A stretch of 64,000 nucleotides of DNA, from positions 1 through 64,000 of the forward strand of contig JAHNEJ010001806.1 in the NCBI GenBank assembly GCA_022559845.1. Direction: 5' to 3'. Shown here one piece after another: positions 33,372 to 45,046 of the stretch (positions are counted from its first letter, which is position 1; each line of letters opens with the position of its first letter). This DNA is from Amorphophallus konjac (taxonomy: Eukaryota; Streptophyta; Magnoliopsida; Alismatales; Araceae). A program made the translations under genes and the position numbers. Below the pieces are notes generated by a model that made no database searches, was not told the origin of the DNA, and saw nothing but the letters and a program-made list of their open reading frames with translations.

Positions 33372-36300
33372 CTATGGAAGCACTCTCCTCCTGATGTCCT
33401 CTCTCTGCCCTCTCATTCCTCCGCTGGGCGGAGGAACTGACAAGGAAATCCCTACTGAGCCGCTAGGGGCAGCACTCCTATGTACCCCACTCTGGGAGGC
33501 ACTCCGCTCCGGTCCCCGGCCCATCATCCGGACCGTCCGCTCCAATGTCCGCAGCTCGATCTTCAGTGTAAAGATCTGACGCCGCGTCTCCCGTGCCTCG
33601 GTCCGGTAGCGATCCAAGTCGGCCGTCCCGATCCGAAGCTCCTCCACCTCAGCTCGTGCCCGCGCTAACTCCTTCCGGAGTTGTTCCATCTCTGCATCAT
33701 CTGGGCGTCGCGGGGTCTCCGCTCTCAGCCGGGCCATCTCTGCCCGTACCAGCTCCGTCTCTGCTCGGGCTCGATCGGTCTCGGCCCGGCTTCTCTCTAC
33801 CTCAGCTCTCGCCTGGCTGGCCTCGGCCACTGCTGTTGCTAAATCCCTCGCCTGTAGATTGCATTTCATATCATTAGTCATGAAGCATTTGATTAGGCAT
33901 AATCATAAGCATTTTTAGTCTCTTACCCGCTCCGTGAGGGTGGCCTCCGCCTCCTCGGCCCGGGCAACCGCCCGAGCAAAGTCGGCCTCCTGCTCAGCCC
34001 TGCCTCCCGCAGGCTGCGAGGAAGACGATGGGGCATCCGGTCCAGCGCGTTGGGCTCCCTCGGCCCGCTGCATTTAGAAGTCATGGTTAGTTGACATTGG
34101 CATTTGCATCATGAACATCATTGCATAAATCATGAGCATTTAAGTTTTTAGTCTCACCAGGAGCTCCAGGGCAGACCGGTACACGTCCCGTTGTTGGATG
34201 GTGGAGTGGAGTAGCCCTTCCAGCTCGGCTATCCGTCCCTCAGGGTCTAGCTGCATTTTAGAAAGCATGAGTCAGCATATATCACATTGCACATTGCATA
34301 ATAGAAAAGTTTAGAGTTTTAGTTTGCATACCGGTCGTCGGGTACCTCGGTACACCCGGTCGCCGTAGAGTCGAGCGAAGGCCTTCAGATATGCCTCGTC
34401 GCTCTCGTCTCGCTCCTTCACCGCTCGGCCCCGCCTATTCCAATCGTGGACGTACTTCGCCTTCCGGGCACACCAATCCACATTGCCGCTGATGCCCCTT
34501 GCTGACTTGCCGGGGTGGTCATCGCTGTGGCGTGGAGAGGTCACCTCGGGCTGGTGTAGTCCCCGGGTCCGCAGGATCAGCCTGTAGTGCAGAGGCTCGA
34601 TGATATGGATGCAATGCAACCATATGTCTCGCCCCCGGTACGATAAGGTCGCCTCCACCCATGGCTGTCCCGTATAACCCTCGTCGCGGTATGGGGTCCA
34701 TCTCACCTGAGAGCATTTAGTTCATTCATTAGCATATAAAAGCATTAAAGATATTAGAGATATTTAGAAAGCATTTAGAAAGTATTTAGAAGCATTTAGA
34801 AGCATATAGAAATCATTTTGAGTTCTGGACTTACCGATGTATGCGGGAAGGAGTCCAAGTCGTCCTGGATCGTCCGGGTCAGTCTAATGATCGACCCTGT
34901 GTCCCTCGCCACCGACCAATGCCTCGCGATCGGTATGCGGCCGGGATAGAGTAATGCGCCTCTCCCGATGCCCGGGAGGTACATATAGCTCCAGACCTGC
35001 ATTTAGAAATCGAGTCAGTCGCATCATTGCATAAATCATTGCATAAATTATTTGCATAAATCATAGCATCGATATTCATGGCATAATAGAAAACATGCAT
35101 TTACCTGTAGGAAAGGCGAGAAGCCGCCCAGCATCGTCTGCCTGTCCTTAGTGCTGAGGGACTCGAACAGGAATGCGAGCACTACCGCTCCCCATGCGTA
35201 TCTCCTGACTCTGCCCAAATCCTCTATCATCGGCAGCAGTCTGCAGCTGATGACATCTGCCCGAGTCGCTAAGAGGAGCTTCCCGAATAGCAGCATCAGG
35301 AAGCGTCTGAGCACTCTGTCCCCCTCTGGTCCTGCCTCCGCCGCCACGCGAGGGCGCACCTGGTCTATCACTCTGCCCAGATGCTCCTCGGGTAGCTCTC
35401 CCACGGTGATCGCCGCTCCTCTCAAGCCTAAGCTCTCCTACAGCACTGACCTCGAAAGTTGAGATGAGGACTGTCCCGGCCTGATCAAATCTAGCCCGAG
35501 CAGCTGTTGCGCCATCTCTCGGTAGTCACCGTATGTCCACCCTGTCACCGCGGCTCCGTGGACTCTCAATCCGGTAATCCTCGCTATGTCTTCTAGCGTG
35601 GGGATCATGTGGCCCCACGGGAAGATGAAAGCTCGGCTGATCGGGTCCCATCTCTCGTGCAAGGCGTACAGTAGTGGCGTGTCCATCCGGATCACCTCGA
35701 TGCTGAGCACCTCGGCGAATCCCATGCCGGCTAATCTCTCTCTCTGGTTGTCGGGCAATGCCTGGTACACTGCCCGGATCTGTAGCCAGGAGATCCGCGA
35801 TCGTCTCTTCCCCTGCATTACATATTATATCATTAATTAGTCCAATTGCATCATATAATCATTGCATAAACATTCATGATTAAAAAGAAAACAAAAATTT
35901 GAAAATTGAAAACCCTAAAAAATAGTTTAAGTCCCTGGCATGAGTGACGGCCCTGTGCTAGGGCATCGTTTGACTCTGACGGACTCATCATGGTGCGTCA
36001 GACGAGTGACGGTCGCTGGCAGGATCGTCACATGGTCTGTGTATGGGAATTTTTTCCCTTGCATCCCCGTGGTCTCCCACTATGGCCAAATGGCCTACAA
36101 TTGTTCCTAGTGGGTTCGTAGACCCATTTCTACCCCTTTTCCCCACATGCATCCATAAATAAACACAAAAAAATCAAAAATTGGAAAATTAGGGCGGGGG
36201 CCTACCTCGTGGTCCATGGCTCTCTTCCTCTTCTTCTTCGGTTCCTTGGGCTCCTCTGCACCCAAGGGAGCTTCCCCTTCGTCCTCCGTGACCGTGGGAG

Positions 36301-36460
36301 CTTCTTCTTCCTCCCTTGGACTTCTCCTCGCTGGTTGTTCTTCTTACACCGGCGGGATCGCCTCCCGTTCAAGCCGGCGGTGGAACCCGCCGTATTGCCA
36401 TCCTCTTCCCTCTCTCTCTCTTCTTTGGTGACGGCTGGGGAGCCTCGTCGCCGGCCATTG
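33372..36460 (-). pseudogene. Intron-bearing plant mobile domain (PMD/MAIN-like) gene, antisense inside element B
   Basis: Seven exons can be placed on the minus strand, with GT-AG introns all in phase 0: exon 1 about 36460-36206, then 35812-35105, 34996-34835, 34706-34332, 34250-34158, 34067-33927 and 33851-33372 (stop). Exon 1 encodes an acidic stretch and a nuclear-localisation-like PKKKRKR. Exon 2 carries the PMD signature (LHERWDPISRAFIFPWG, TLEDIARITGLRV). Exon 4 has a WLHCIHIIEPLHYR segment. Exons 5-7 encode an Arg/Ala/Glu coiled coil. PMD proteins of the MAIN/MAIL family are nuclear. A TAG at 35438-35440 in exon 2 and an unclear frame near the start suggest a recent pseudogene. About 650 residues without exon 1. 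Confidence 0.75.
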
Positions 36461-36735
36461 AAGCAGTGGAGGTTGGAGTCGCCGGAGCTCTTCTCGGTTG
36501 GAGTTTTTGGGGTGTTGAATGTGGATTGAATGAAGGCCGTGACCGTTCGGTTTTATTTTTTGAACGCTCAGGAAATGCGGCGGTCTATCGACCGACCGTC
36601 ACATCATTCTAACGCGTCTGGATCTGACCGTTACATGTGTTGGCCCTGTTTTATTGAAGAATGTGAACCGCCTGGTTTATGACGGACTAGGAGTGGTCCG
36701 TTACTTGATGTGACGCACGTACATGAGACCGTTAC
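35944..36735. repeat. Two further groups of AACGG/CCGTT inverted motifs, element B
   Basis: Units at 35944-36031 lie in the first intron of the PMD gene. Units at 36577-36634 and 36679-36735 lie upstream of it. All share the arms described for 32575-33028. Confidence 0.8.
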
Positions 36736-36749
36736 AAACTTGCAAGTTT

Positions 36750-37704
36750 CTTGATGAATTAAATGGTTTAATTAATGTCAAAATGGTTCCATTTTCTTCC
36801 ATGTTGTTCCTTATTGATGCCTCTCGCATGTACAAATGGTTATGCCTTGATTCATGATCATATTTATTATTGGCTAACCTACCTTTCATGAAGGAATTAT
36901 GAGTAAAATCATGCTTTACTGTCCGTCAGGCAGGTAAGTCAGGTATTGTATCTCGTTCCCTCACTCCCTTGATGCATTACTATATGTTACTTATGATATA
37001 CTACCTCGAGAACTGGCTGGTCATTCATGTGTCCTAGGATCTGATGTTCCCCTTAAATAAAAATGATGATGATCTAAGTTCACATGTTTAATCGTTGGAT
37101 AGGCCGTTAGATTGGAAAATTTGGGGACGATGGTTCTATCTTGCACGCCGTGGTTGCAGATAGTGTCCTGACTCTGATTTCTCCGATCTAGCAATATTAT
37201 TCTCGAGTATTTGATATTTTATCTTTCTTTGCATTTGTTTTGAAGATTTCTTTTCCTTTAGCCCAGCATGCATCATGCGCATTCTTTGAGCATTCATGAA
37301 GCTTCATCTGTTCAAGGTATCTCAGTGATGGTGAATAGTTGTGTTCTTGATTCTGGATGAGGAGAATTATTCCATTCTGAATTAGAAAGTTTCATTCGAT
37401 CTGCTCGCTTGATCTGGTTCGCTGAAGATTCCTGTCTGGAGTTTAGTCTCTTTCTTTTCCGTTGCCTCCGGTGGCTAGCCGTGTTTCCTTTCCTTAGTTA
37501 ATTAGTTCCTCCAGACTCGCATCCCTTTGGCTGGCTATTTCCTTGTGATCAATCTGAAGTTTTCCAGAAAATTCCTATCGCTTGTTGGTAAAGAACGGGT
37601 GTCGTTTACCTTAACGCCTCTTTTTGATACACTCCGCTTCATTTCCGCTTCATGTTCCATTTCACTTTCGCTTCACCTCCGCTCGCTCCCCTGCAAAGAG
37701 GACG
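36750..37704. other. Element B 3' untranslated stretch
   Basis: Nothing recognisable; no long ORF, no repeat. If the PMD gene at 33372-36460 is transcribed from its own promoter, that promoter would lie here. Confidence 0.4.
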
Positions 37705-37719
37705 TTAAGGAGGGGCATC
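37705..37719 (+). other. Element B polypurine tract
   Basis: Purine-rich AAGGAGGGG followed by CATC directly precedes the TGTTGACACCC start of the 3' LTR. Confidence 0.7.
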
Positions 37720-39470
37720 TGTTGACACCCGTTTTATACCCAGTAAGTCGGGTCATCTCCTTGTTTCATTCTATATGATGCTCCGAGTTGTTCACCCTTC
37801 ATTGAGTCTCTTGATTAGTTGAAGCCTATTTCTTGGGTCTGAACTCTTTGATCGGATATGGCTCCTAGTGGCGTTTCATTGGATGAATCTTAGCAAGCCC
37901 CTCATTTCATTCTTGAACCTCAATGATAATAACGGTCGGTTCTAGGCGCGTTGTTTCATTCTGACGGATGGGTCCTGGACCGTTACTCTTTGAAGAGTCC
38001 TAAGGCTTAAGGCCTCGTTGTAAAGCTTATCCTTTGATTCCACGTTGATAATAACGGTCTGTCGTGCAGCCGTTGTTTCATTCTGACGCCCTATGCCTTG
38101 GCCGTTGCTTCCTTGAAGAGTCCAACTTGTTGGGTCTTCTTCCCGTTGATCTTATCTCTTTGGGATAAGGTTGAAAGTAACGGATGATCCTTGGTGCGTT
38201 ACTTCCAAGTGGCGGTCTGTCGTGCAGCCGTTACTTCCTTCCGAGAGTCCTGGCAGTTCAGGCCTTTTCTCTGCTACTCTGTGGTCGAGATAAGGGTTTG
38301 GATTGACGATATCTCTTTCAAATCTGATCCTCAGGACCTTCCGTTCAATTCTATGGACTCTTGGTGATATTATCTTCGAGGATTTGCTAAGAGTTATCTC
38401 TTTATCTTGTTTGAATTATCCTCTGCTCGACCTAAGAGTTTGAGGGTCTATAAATAGAATCCTTGACTTCATGGCCAAAAGGGGGGAGATTTTTGAATTC
38501 ACGACGAAGTGCTGCCAAACTCAGGAGCCATCTTCATCCAAGAGGAACTGCTTCCCACGTCCATCCATCTCATAATCAAGGGAGTACTTTGGTTTTGGTC
38601 TTTCAAGTTCATCATTGCATGCTTGAGTTCTTCCCTGGTTTTTCCTCAATCAAGACATTGTCCCTCTTCCTTCTCCACGTTTTTCACTGTCCTCTAAGCA
38701 TATAAACATCTTCCCAAACTTTTAAAACACCCAGAGGGGTTAAAAAACCAAAAACTCCCCGGTAATTCCCTCTCCTTTTGATGATATTGAGTCCTTTGAG
38801 AATTGATGATATGCTTGTGAAAAGGACTAATTGAGGTTATTGTGTTTGGTATTTTTACATCTTTGGCAGGTTTACAGGTTCATTGACACGAGGCCCAGGT
38901 TTTCTAGCCGGCTGGAAGAGTTGGAGTTAAAAGAATTCAAGCTTTGTTACTGCAGGTTACCTGACGGCCTTGTGCAGGCGCGTCATTCTCTTCCGGCGGT
39001 CTATCGTGTGGCCGTCACTTCCAAGCGACGCACGGGGTTCTGGCCGTTACTTCCAAGTTGATCTGCAGGCTTTCTCTGGTTTTCTCTCCCGTGGGCGGGT
39101 GTTTCATCCACCTATTTCCAAGGTATATTCATGTTCTTTTGACTTGTTTTACGTTGGTGGCGATCACATCTTTCCTTGGTATTGGGCATTAGCTGTCTTC
39201 TTCATCATATCTTCCTATTTTCCTTGCTTGTTCCACCTTCACGGTGTGTTTTTATTTATTCCTTGTTCCACGCCCCGGCGTGTGTTTTCCTTTTCCTTAG
39301 CGTAGTTGGATTGAGATAGCATGCCCATGCTAGAGCTAGTTATGATTGCCTAGGTTCATGATCACATGTTCATAGGTTTGAGTAGGTCTTTGATTGTTTG
39401 TTTGTTATCTTACCATATCACCCCCCAAACCTCAAAAGAAAGATAGAAGATAGACAAATAAATATCAACA
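37720..39470 (+). repeat. Element B 3' LTR
   Basis: 1751 bp, near-identical to 7633-9384. Differences are mostly transitions. The TATA-like box and inverted motifs are conserved. Confidence 0.93.
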
Positions 39471-39475
39471 CCGCC

Positions 39476-41195
39476 GAAGCCCATCACGCTCCTCGGCAAG
39501 CCGAGCCAACCTCCTGTCAGACCCACCAAGGGTCCAGGCCAGGTTCGCTCGCTCCCACTCCGACCGAGCGTATGCTTCTGCCAGAGTGGCCCCCATCTGG
39601 GCTAGGACCAGGCCGCCCTCCATAACCCCAGCGAGGGCCGCGGACGGAGAGTACTGCCTACCTCCCCCCCTCACCTTCGCGGCTATACCGCGGCATACCT
39701 GGTGCAGAGGGCCCGAGATACCAAGCCTCTCCAAGGCCGCCGGAACAGAGAACCTCCCATCGCCTGGCGCCCCACCGAGTGGCTCGGACCAAGCCCCGGC
39801 CTCGGTCGCCTCTCGTGCCACGGCCGAATTTTCTTGCGGCCCCCCAACCTGAACCGGCTCAACACCTGCACCACCACCTAAAGCGCCAGCCTCGGCCATG
39901 ACCCCTGCATCCCCCGCCTCGGCCACGGCCCCCTCGGCTCCTACCGAGGGGAGAGCCGGGCCAGCACCGTTGCTAGTCGTAGGAGTAGCCCCGGCCCCCT
40001 CGGCTCCGGCCGAAGGAAGGGCCGAGCCTGCATCGTCACCGCCCGCAGGAGCAGCCCCAACCTCCTCGGCCCCCTCTTGCTCGGCGGGTGGGAGAGCTCG
40101 CCCGGTAGGGTCGGCCCCATCATGCTCGGCGGAGGGGCGAGCCGCGGCAAGGTCACCTTCGACTGTGGGTACGACCCCGACCTTCTTGGCCCGCTTCCTG
40201 GCCCTCGCGGCGGCCCGGATCATGCCCTCCACGGGGTCCTTGCGCTTGGACCCCCGCGGCCTGGAGGATTCGCCCTGGGCTGCCCCCTTGCCCTTATCTC
40301 TGGTTCGGGAGCGACCCGTGGGAGCAGCCGATTCATCAGCAGCCGAGTCATCGCCAAGCTCGATCACCTCTGCGGCCTCCTCCAAAGCCTGCCGCTTGGT
40401 GTCTGCACGAAGAGGAAGACATATTCAGGAAAGAAAAAATGATCCCAACATCCAAAGGAGAACCTAGTTTGTGGCACCTGAGCCCGACGGATGCAGCCGC
40501 ATAAGAAGACACCGCTCGATATTCTCTAGAGTAACCAGTTCTTCTGTGGATTGGCGGTGCTTCAGCAAGATAGCCGCATATTTCTCTACATGTGGAGGGA
40601 ACTCATCCTGCCTGGGAGGGATATTCGAGTGGAAATTGAGGATTACTAGGCACCTCCAGGTTTCCTCCACTGAACTAATCCCCACCCAGAAGAATTAAGT
40701 TTTCCACCCCTTATGCAAAGAATCCTTCGCCGCCAAGGAGATACAGCTCCTGTTCCGCCTCGCCTGGATGAAATAGAAACCCTTCCCGGCCGAAGGATGT
40801 GCTTTCAACTCAAAGAAATAGTGAAAGAGGTCCAAGGAAGGAGGAACTCCACACTGGCGGCAGAGAATGCGGAAGGCGGAAAGAAGGAGATAAGAATTAG
40901 CTACCAACTGAATGGGCGCCAACAGGAAAAAATTGAGAAGCTGAAGAACGAAAGGTTTGAAGGGAAGGCGGAACCCACCCTTCCACGATAGAAGGAAGGT
41001 ACAGATGTGGCATGTACGAGAGTCCAGGCTCGTCTCGTGTGGAGAAGCCGCGACAAGGCGGAACTTGTGGGGCAGGCGATACTGATGCTCCAGCCTTCTC
41101 ACATCCGTCTCCCCCAGTTCACTACAGTTTGGAACCGGCGCCTTCACCACTGGCTCGTCCTCCCACTCCTCAGCATCCGAGCGCTGGTCCGCCAT
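39476..41195 (-). pseudogene. Element A antisense ORF, 5' half (putative gypsy-type transposon protein, Transposase_28-like)
   Basis: Starts at the ATG at 41195 (MADQRSDAEEWED). A domain with YRLPHKFRLVAASPHE, FLLSWKGGFRLPFKPFV, PIQLVANSYLLLSAF and GKGFYFIQAR matches my memory of the family annotated as putative gypsy-type transposon (Pfam Transposase_28), found antisense in Tat/RIRE2-like elements. A TAA at 40695-40697 breaks it. An intron fits 40403-40477 (GTGCC...GTGCAG, phase 1). The second exon is acidic, then basic (PRGSKRKDP, ARARKRAKK), then Gly/Ala/Pro-rich, then coiled coil up to the element B insertion at 39476. It continues at 7627. Confidence 0.7.
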
Positions 41196-41665
41196 GGAAT
41201 CGGAGAAGAGTTTGAGGAAAGGCGATCTCGGGACCCTGAAGATTCGGGGGAAGAGGAAGCCACAGGACTGCCTCTGCAGTTATCTCCGCCAACTCCCTGA
41301 ACGTCCCTGCAAGCCTCTGCTCTTCCGTCGTGTCCTCACGACGCATCGAAGAGCCCAAAAGTAAGAACGGAAGAGAGCCAAAACCCTAAAGACGGAGGAA
41401 GTCTGGAATGACAGTAAGCGCCCAACGCCTATATCCCCACGCGGGAGGCGGCGCGTCGTTCCGACCTCTGAGAAAAGGGGGCGCCTTCAGTTCAAATCCA
41501 TCAGGATCATCATTATTACGGGCCCAGGTGACCACGGCACGTGGCTTCCTAACATCGCCAGATCTCCACCCACCTGAGCCACGCTGGTCTAAAACCCCAA
41601 CAGCAACTCTTCCGAGCTTACTAAAGCTCGGGAGTAGGAGGGGGACAAGTGGAGAGGGGGATTTC

Positions 41666-42429
41666 TGTAGCCCATCTAAGAGCAGCCAAAGTAGGTCCAT
41701 CAAGACCAAACGAGGCTCAGCTCATCCAAGTGACAGCCCCATAGGGCCCACTTAGGCTAAAAAGCCCAATAAGATTACTCGGGATCTCATCCTTCCTCGA
41801 CGGCCCTTAGGCTCGGATGGCCCGAGCGTCGGTCAGAACAGAGGAAGATCCATGCCCGAGTTATCCCCTCATCGGGATAGAGGCAAGCGCTCTGCGCCCA
41901 CTCCGACCTATCTTCATCCGAGCTATGCCTATCGCTCGGACAGGGTTGGCACCTTTTATGCTCGGACCGACCGACGATTGCTTATCCACGCTGCCGTTGA
42001 GAGCCCTTTATGAGCAGGAGTTTATGAGGATAAGAGACCCATGATCCCTCAAGGCTATGAAGATCCCACGATGAGGACGTAAAGATCCCACGATGAGGAC
42101 GTAACTCCCGCCTAAAACTCCTCCGCTTACGGGACTTGTAAGGTGAGCACACTATATAAACCTGGGACTCCCTCCAGTGAAAGGTAAGGGCAATACACAC
42201 CTAAAATTTCCTGAGCAGGAACCACTTCACCACCTTGGTGTAGGAGGATCTCATGCACCTCTTTCTACCTCCCTCCCTATCTTCCACGACTGCTCTACTA
42301 ACTTAAGCATCGGAGGATTTTTCCCAGGGAACCTCCCTTGGGCCCCCTGATCTGTTTCCCTTTCTCTACAGTTCACTGTTCGGTGATCATCTACCCAACT
42401 CAGGAGCCGCGCGAGATCACGTCCCTTCA
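41666..42429 (+). repeat. Element A 3' LTR (boundaries approximate)
   Basis: A purine tract (AGTAGGAGGGGGACAAG, then GGAGAGGGGG) at about 41632-41660 precedes a likely TG start at 41666. The end is placed at a CA at 42428-42429, where the sequence changes abruptly to AT-rich DNA. A TATA box (ACTATATAAACC) lies near 42150. The motif AACTTAAGCATCGGAGGA at about 42299, shared with two solo LTRs in this window, supports LTR identity. There is no second LTR to confirm the ends. Confidence 0.6.
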
Positions 42430-43920
42430 TATATATATAAAAATTATTCTTAAAAGTACGTTAATAGGCATATCAGTAAGTTAATTTAAATAGTGTATAA
42501 ATGTCATATAAACGTAACTTTTTTTACAAATTTTTGATAAAAATAAGTGATATGTATGTAAATAAATATGATACTTTACATAATTCAAATGTATACAGTG
42601 ATATGTCTATTAATATATTTGTAAAAATATTTTTTATAAATTTAACGTTTAACAATAATTTTTATATAAAAAACTCAATCTTTAAGCTAAATATATATTA
42701 AGGCCTGGGGTTGGTTGTAAATTAAATGCGCAAGACATTTAAATTTGAGTTGTTTTATAATTAAATCGCATCAGATTAATTTATCTGAATTTTTCTGAAC
42801 AAGAAAAAAAACAACTCTGTTTTGGAACGATAATCATAGGAATGTGTTCGCTTCCAAAGGTGTTGGGGTTTTTTTGGAATAGATCTTAAATTTGGGATGG
42901 CTGAAATTTAAATTTGTAATATTTCTAAAGAAATGTTCCGAAATTCTCTGGCATTTAATGTGGGAAACATTATATATATAATATATACATATGAAGCAGT
43001 TCTACTTAATTATCAAGATGATAATGTATCTCGAACAACAAGACAAGCTCTTTGAAATTAGTAGGTAGCAATCTCTCCTTAATGACCAAGATGGTAAATA
43101 TCATTAACACCTCAATTTGATCCCACCGATATCGGTCCATGCAGAAGAAGCTAGACAAGTTCGAGCCAACTATTGTCAATGGGTCGGGTCAGTTTGGCGG
43201 GCCCATGAGTTTGGCTCAATTTTAATTTGGGTCTGATCACCATGCCCTTTTTGACTCTGCGGGTTTTTAGTCGGGTCTAAAAGTAACGTGCGACTAGGCC
43301 CGCGAACCAAGTTCGAACTTTAAGTTGGATCCGAGAGTCAACCTAGCACGTTCTTTTTTTTTCTACTTTTATTTTTATTTTATTTAATAAAAAATACGTG
43401 ATTAGGTCTCAGAACATACCTACATAGGGAAAAATAAAAAGTTTTGGTCGAAATTTAATCTTTAGATAGGTGTGTTCTTTGTACAATAAAAGTATCACGT
43501 GATGTCTTTTGTAGGGTTTGACGTATCGATGTTGCGATATGTCGTATCGTATCGTATCACGATTTGATCGATACGATCGATACGTGATACATAATTGATA
43601 CGTTATTTATATTCTTTATGATAATATTAGTTAATAGTTTAATTGATTTGAAATTTTATCTTAAAATCAAGTTAATTAGAATAATGTCTATACCATCTAA
43701 GACTTAAAATCCGGTTAAAGTCGGTTAACTTGGCCCAACCTGATTAACTCGGCCTAAGTCGGTAAAACTAATGCGATCCAGTCGGGTTCGAGATATTTTT
43801 TATTTTTTATTTTTATCATTAATTTAAGTTTTAATTTTAATTTAACCTTTTTACCTTATCATTTAATAGTATTAACGAACGATTAACACAACTTTTGAAA
43901 GTGGAAAAGACGTGGGCTCT
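42430..43920. other. AT-rich relic DNA without genes
   Basis: No ORF of substance. It contains GGGTCGGGTC-type relics at 43170-43340 and 43680-43800 and a short patch rich in GTATC/GATAC near 43520-43610, probably decayed transposon ends. Nothing else seen. Confidence 0.5.
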
Positions 43921-44406
43921 AACCATCCAAGCCAAAGTTTACTGTCACGGTCGAAGCGGCCGTCCCAGTCACGGCCTGGGACGGAACGGTACGGCCGGGA
44001 CGTCCAGTGTACCGGTACGCTCGGCGAGAAGGTGAAAATACGTGATTTTTTGATTTTTTTTTTAAATTTTATTTTTTTAAATTTTATAAAATAAAATTTT
44101 AATAATAATTCACTTGAATTATAAAATAATATATGCATTGAAAAATAATAGAATGGTGAGTTATTTTTTTGTGATTATAGATGCATATTAAATTACTTAG
44201 GATTAATTACATAGAAATAACCTATTATATCTCTCAATTAAATATGTTATTTGAAGAGACAAAAAAAGATATCCTAATATATTAAAGTGAACATATACAT
44301 AATAATGACATCATTTAACTCCACTCATAAAGTATAAAATGTCAAAACTCACTCATCTGACTCATCTGTGAAACCCGAACCCCAACCAGAATCAGATACA
44401 TGAGAC

Positions 44407-44907
44407 TCATGACTCGTATAATCTAAGTATCCTAGTGGGTGGATGTGCATGTGGGTGAGCCTGAAAATACGTAACCATCTGCACAAATAATGGGCCATGT
44501 GCAGCGGTGGAGGGTACATGAAATTCTCTAAAAAAAGTCCTAACTACATCTATACATTCAAGTCTATCATCTGCTACTGGTGCGACTGGTGCTGGTGCTA
44601 CTCGAACTCTGGACGTGGAGGAAGATCTTGATTCGCCCGATGCTGGTGGTGAGGGTACCCTGGACGTAGAATACGATGCCCCGACTCTGCTACGAGAAAT
44701 AAATCCCTCCCGTAACTGTGTCCGAAAGTAAGCTCGAACATCCTCTGGAACTAAGGAGCATGCACGGCAATCCCGTCCCACTCCCGTAAGGTGCTCTGCA
44801 AATCTGTGTATGTCGGTGACGCGATGTCCGCAGTATCTATAGTGTACATGTCGATCACCCTCAACAGTGTACCCATGCTTCCACGCAGGGTGACGTCGTC
44901 CGTCCAT
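44407..44907 (-). pseudogene. BED zinc-finger fragment of hAT transposase (C-terminal copy)
   Basis: A 166-residue ORF. It opens with HPAWKHGYTVEGDRHVHYRYCG, then FAEHLTGVGRDCRAC and a VPEDVRAYFR tail. This is the DxAWxHG...CxYCG...HLxG...C arrangement of BED fingers in plant hAT transposases. The first Cys of the CxxC pair appears replaced by Tyr, so metal binding is doubtful. The rest is Ser/Pro-rich with no hAT dimerisation domain. It probably starts at the ATG at 44905-44907. Confidence 0.55.
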
Positions 44908-45046
44908 GATGACCTGTAAATGTTGTAAAATTTTACATTAGTAATTTGAATGATAAGTGCAAAACTCAAGATATGAAGAAAATTATGATTAATTTATATG
45001 TACTTATAAATATAAATAAATGATACATACTCCTAATTATATGGGC

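Larger units (their letters stand above)
7633..39470 (+). mobile_element. Element B: very large Tat-type Ty3/gypsy retrotransposon carrying antisense PMD genes
   Basis: Bounded by LTRs at 7633-9384 and 37720-39470, both starting TGTTGACACCC and ending ATCAACA. Perfect 5-base target duplications flank it: ccgcc at 7628-7632 and 39471-39475. Element C occupies 20808-31678, so B itself is about 21 kb. The order is gag, protease, G-patch, RT, RNH, aRNH, integrase, tandem repeats, two antisense PMD genes and 3' LTR. Size, dual RNase H and a long hypervariable 3' region fit the Tat/Ogre group. Several nonsense codons and frameshifts make it non-autonomous now. Confidence 0.93.
356..42429 (+). mobile_element. 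Element A: decayed Tat-type Ty3/gypsy retrotransposon, split by element B
   Basis: The gag, protease, RT, RNase H, archaeal-type RNase H and integrase modules run in order on the + strand from 386 to 5796. An antisense ORF and a 3' LTR follow. The second RNase H and the antisense ORF between integrase and the 3' LTR are known traits of the Tat lineage. Element B (7633-39470) interrupts it, so A consists of 356-7632 plus 39476-42429. Its 5' LTR is not in the window. It carries about ten in-frame stops and one frameshift and is certainly inactive. Confidence 0.85.

Noticed and set aside
39898..40467. Ala/Pro-rich plus-strand open frame
   Set aside because: Shadow of the acidic, Gly/Ala-rich part of the element A antisense ORF.
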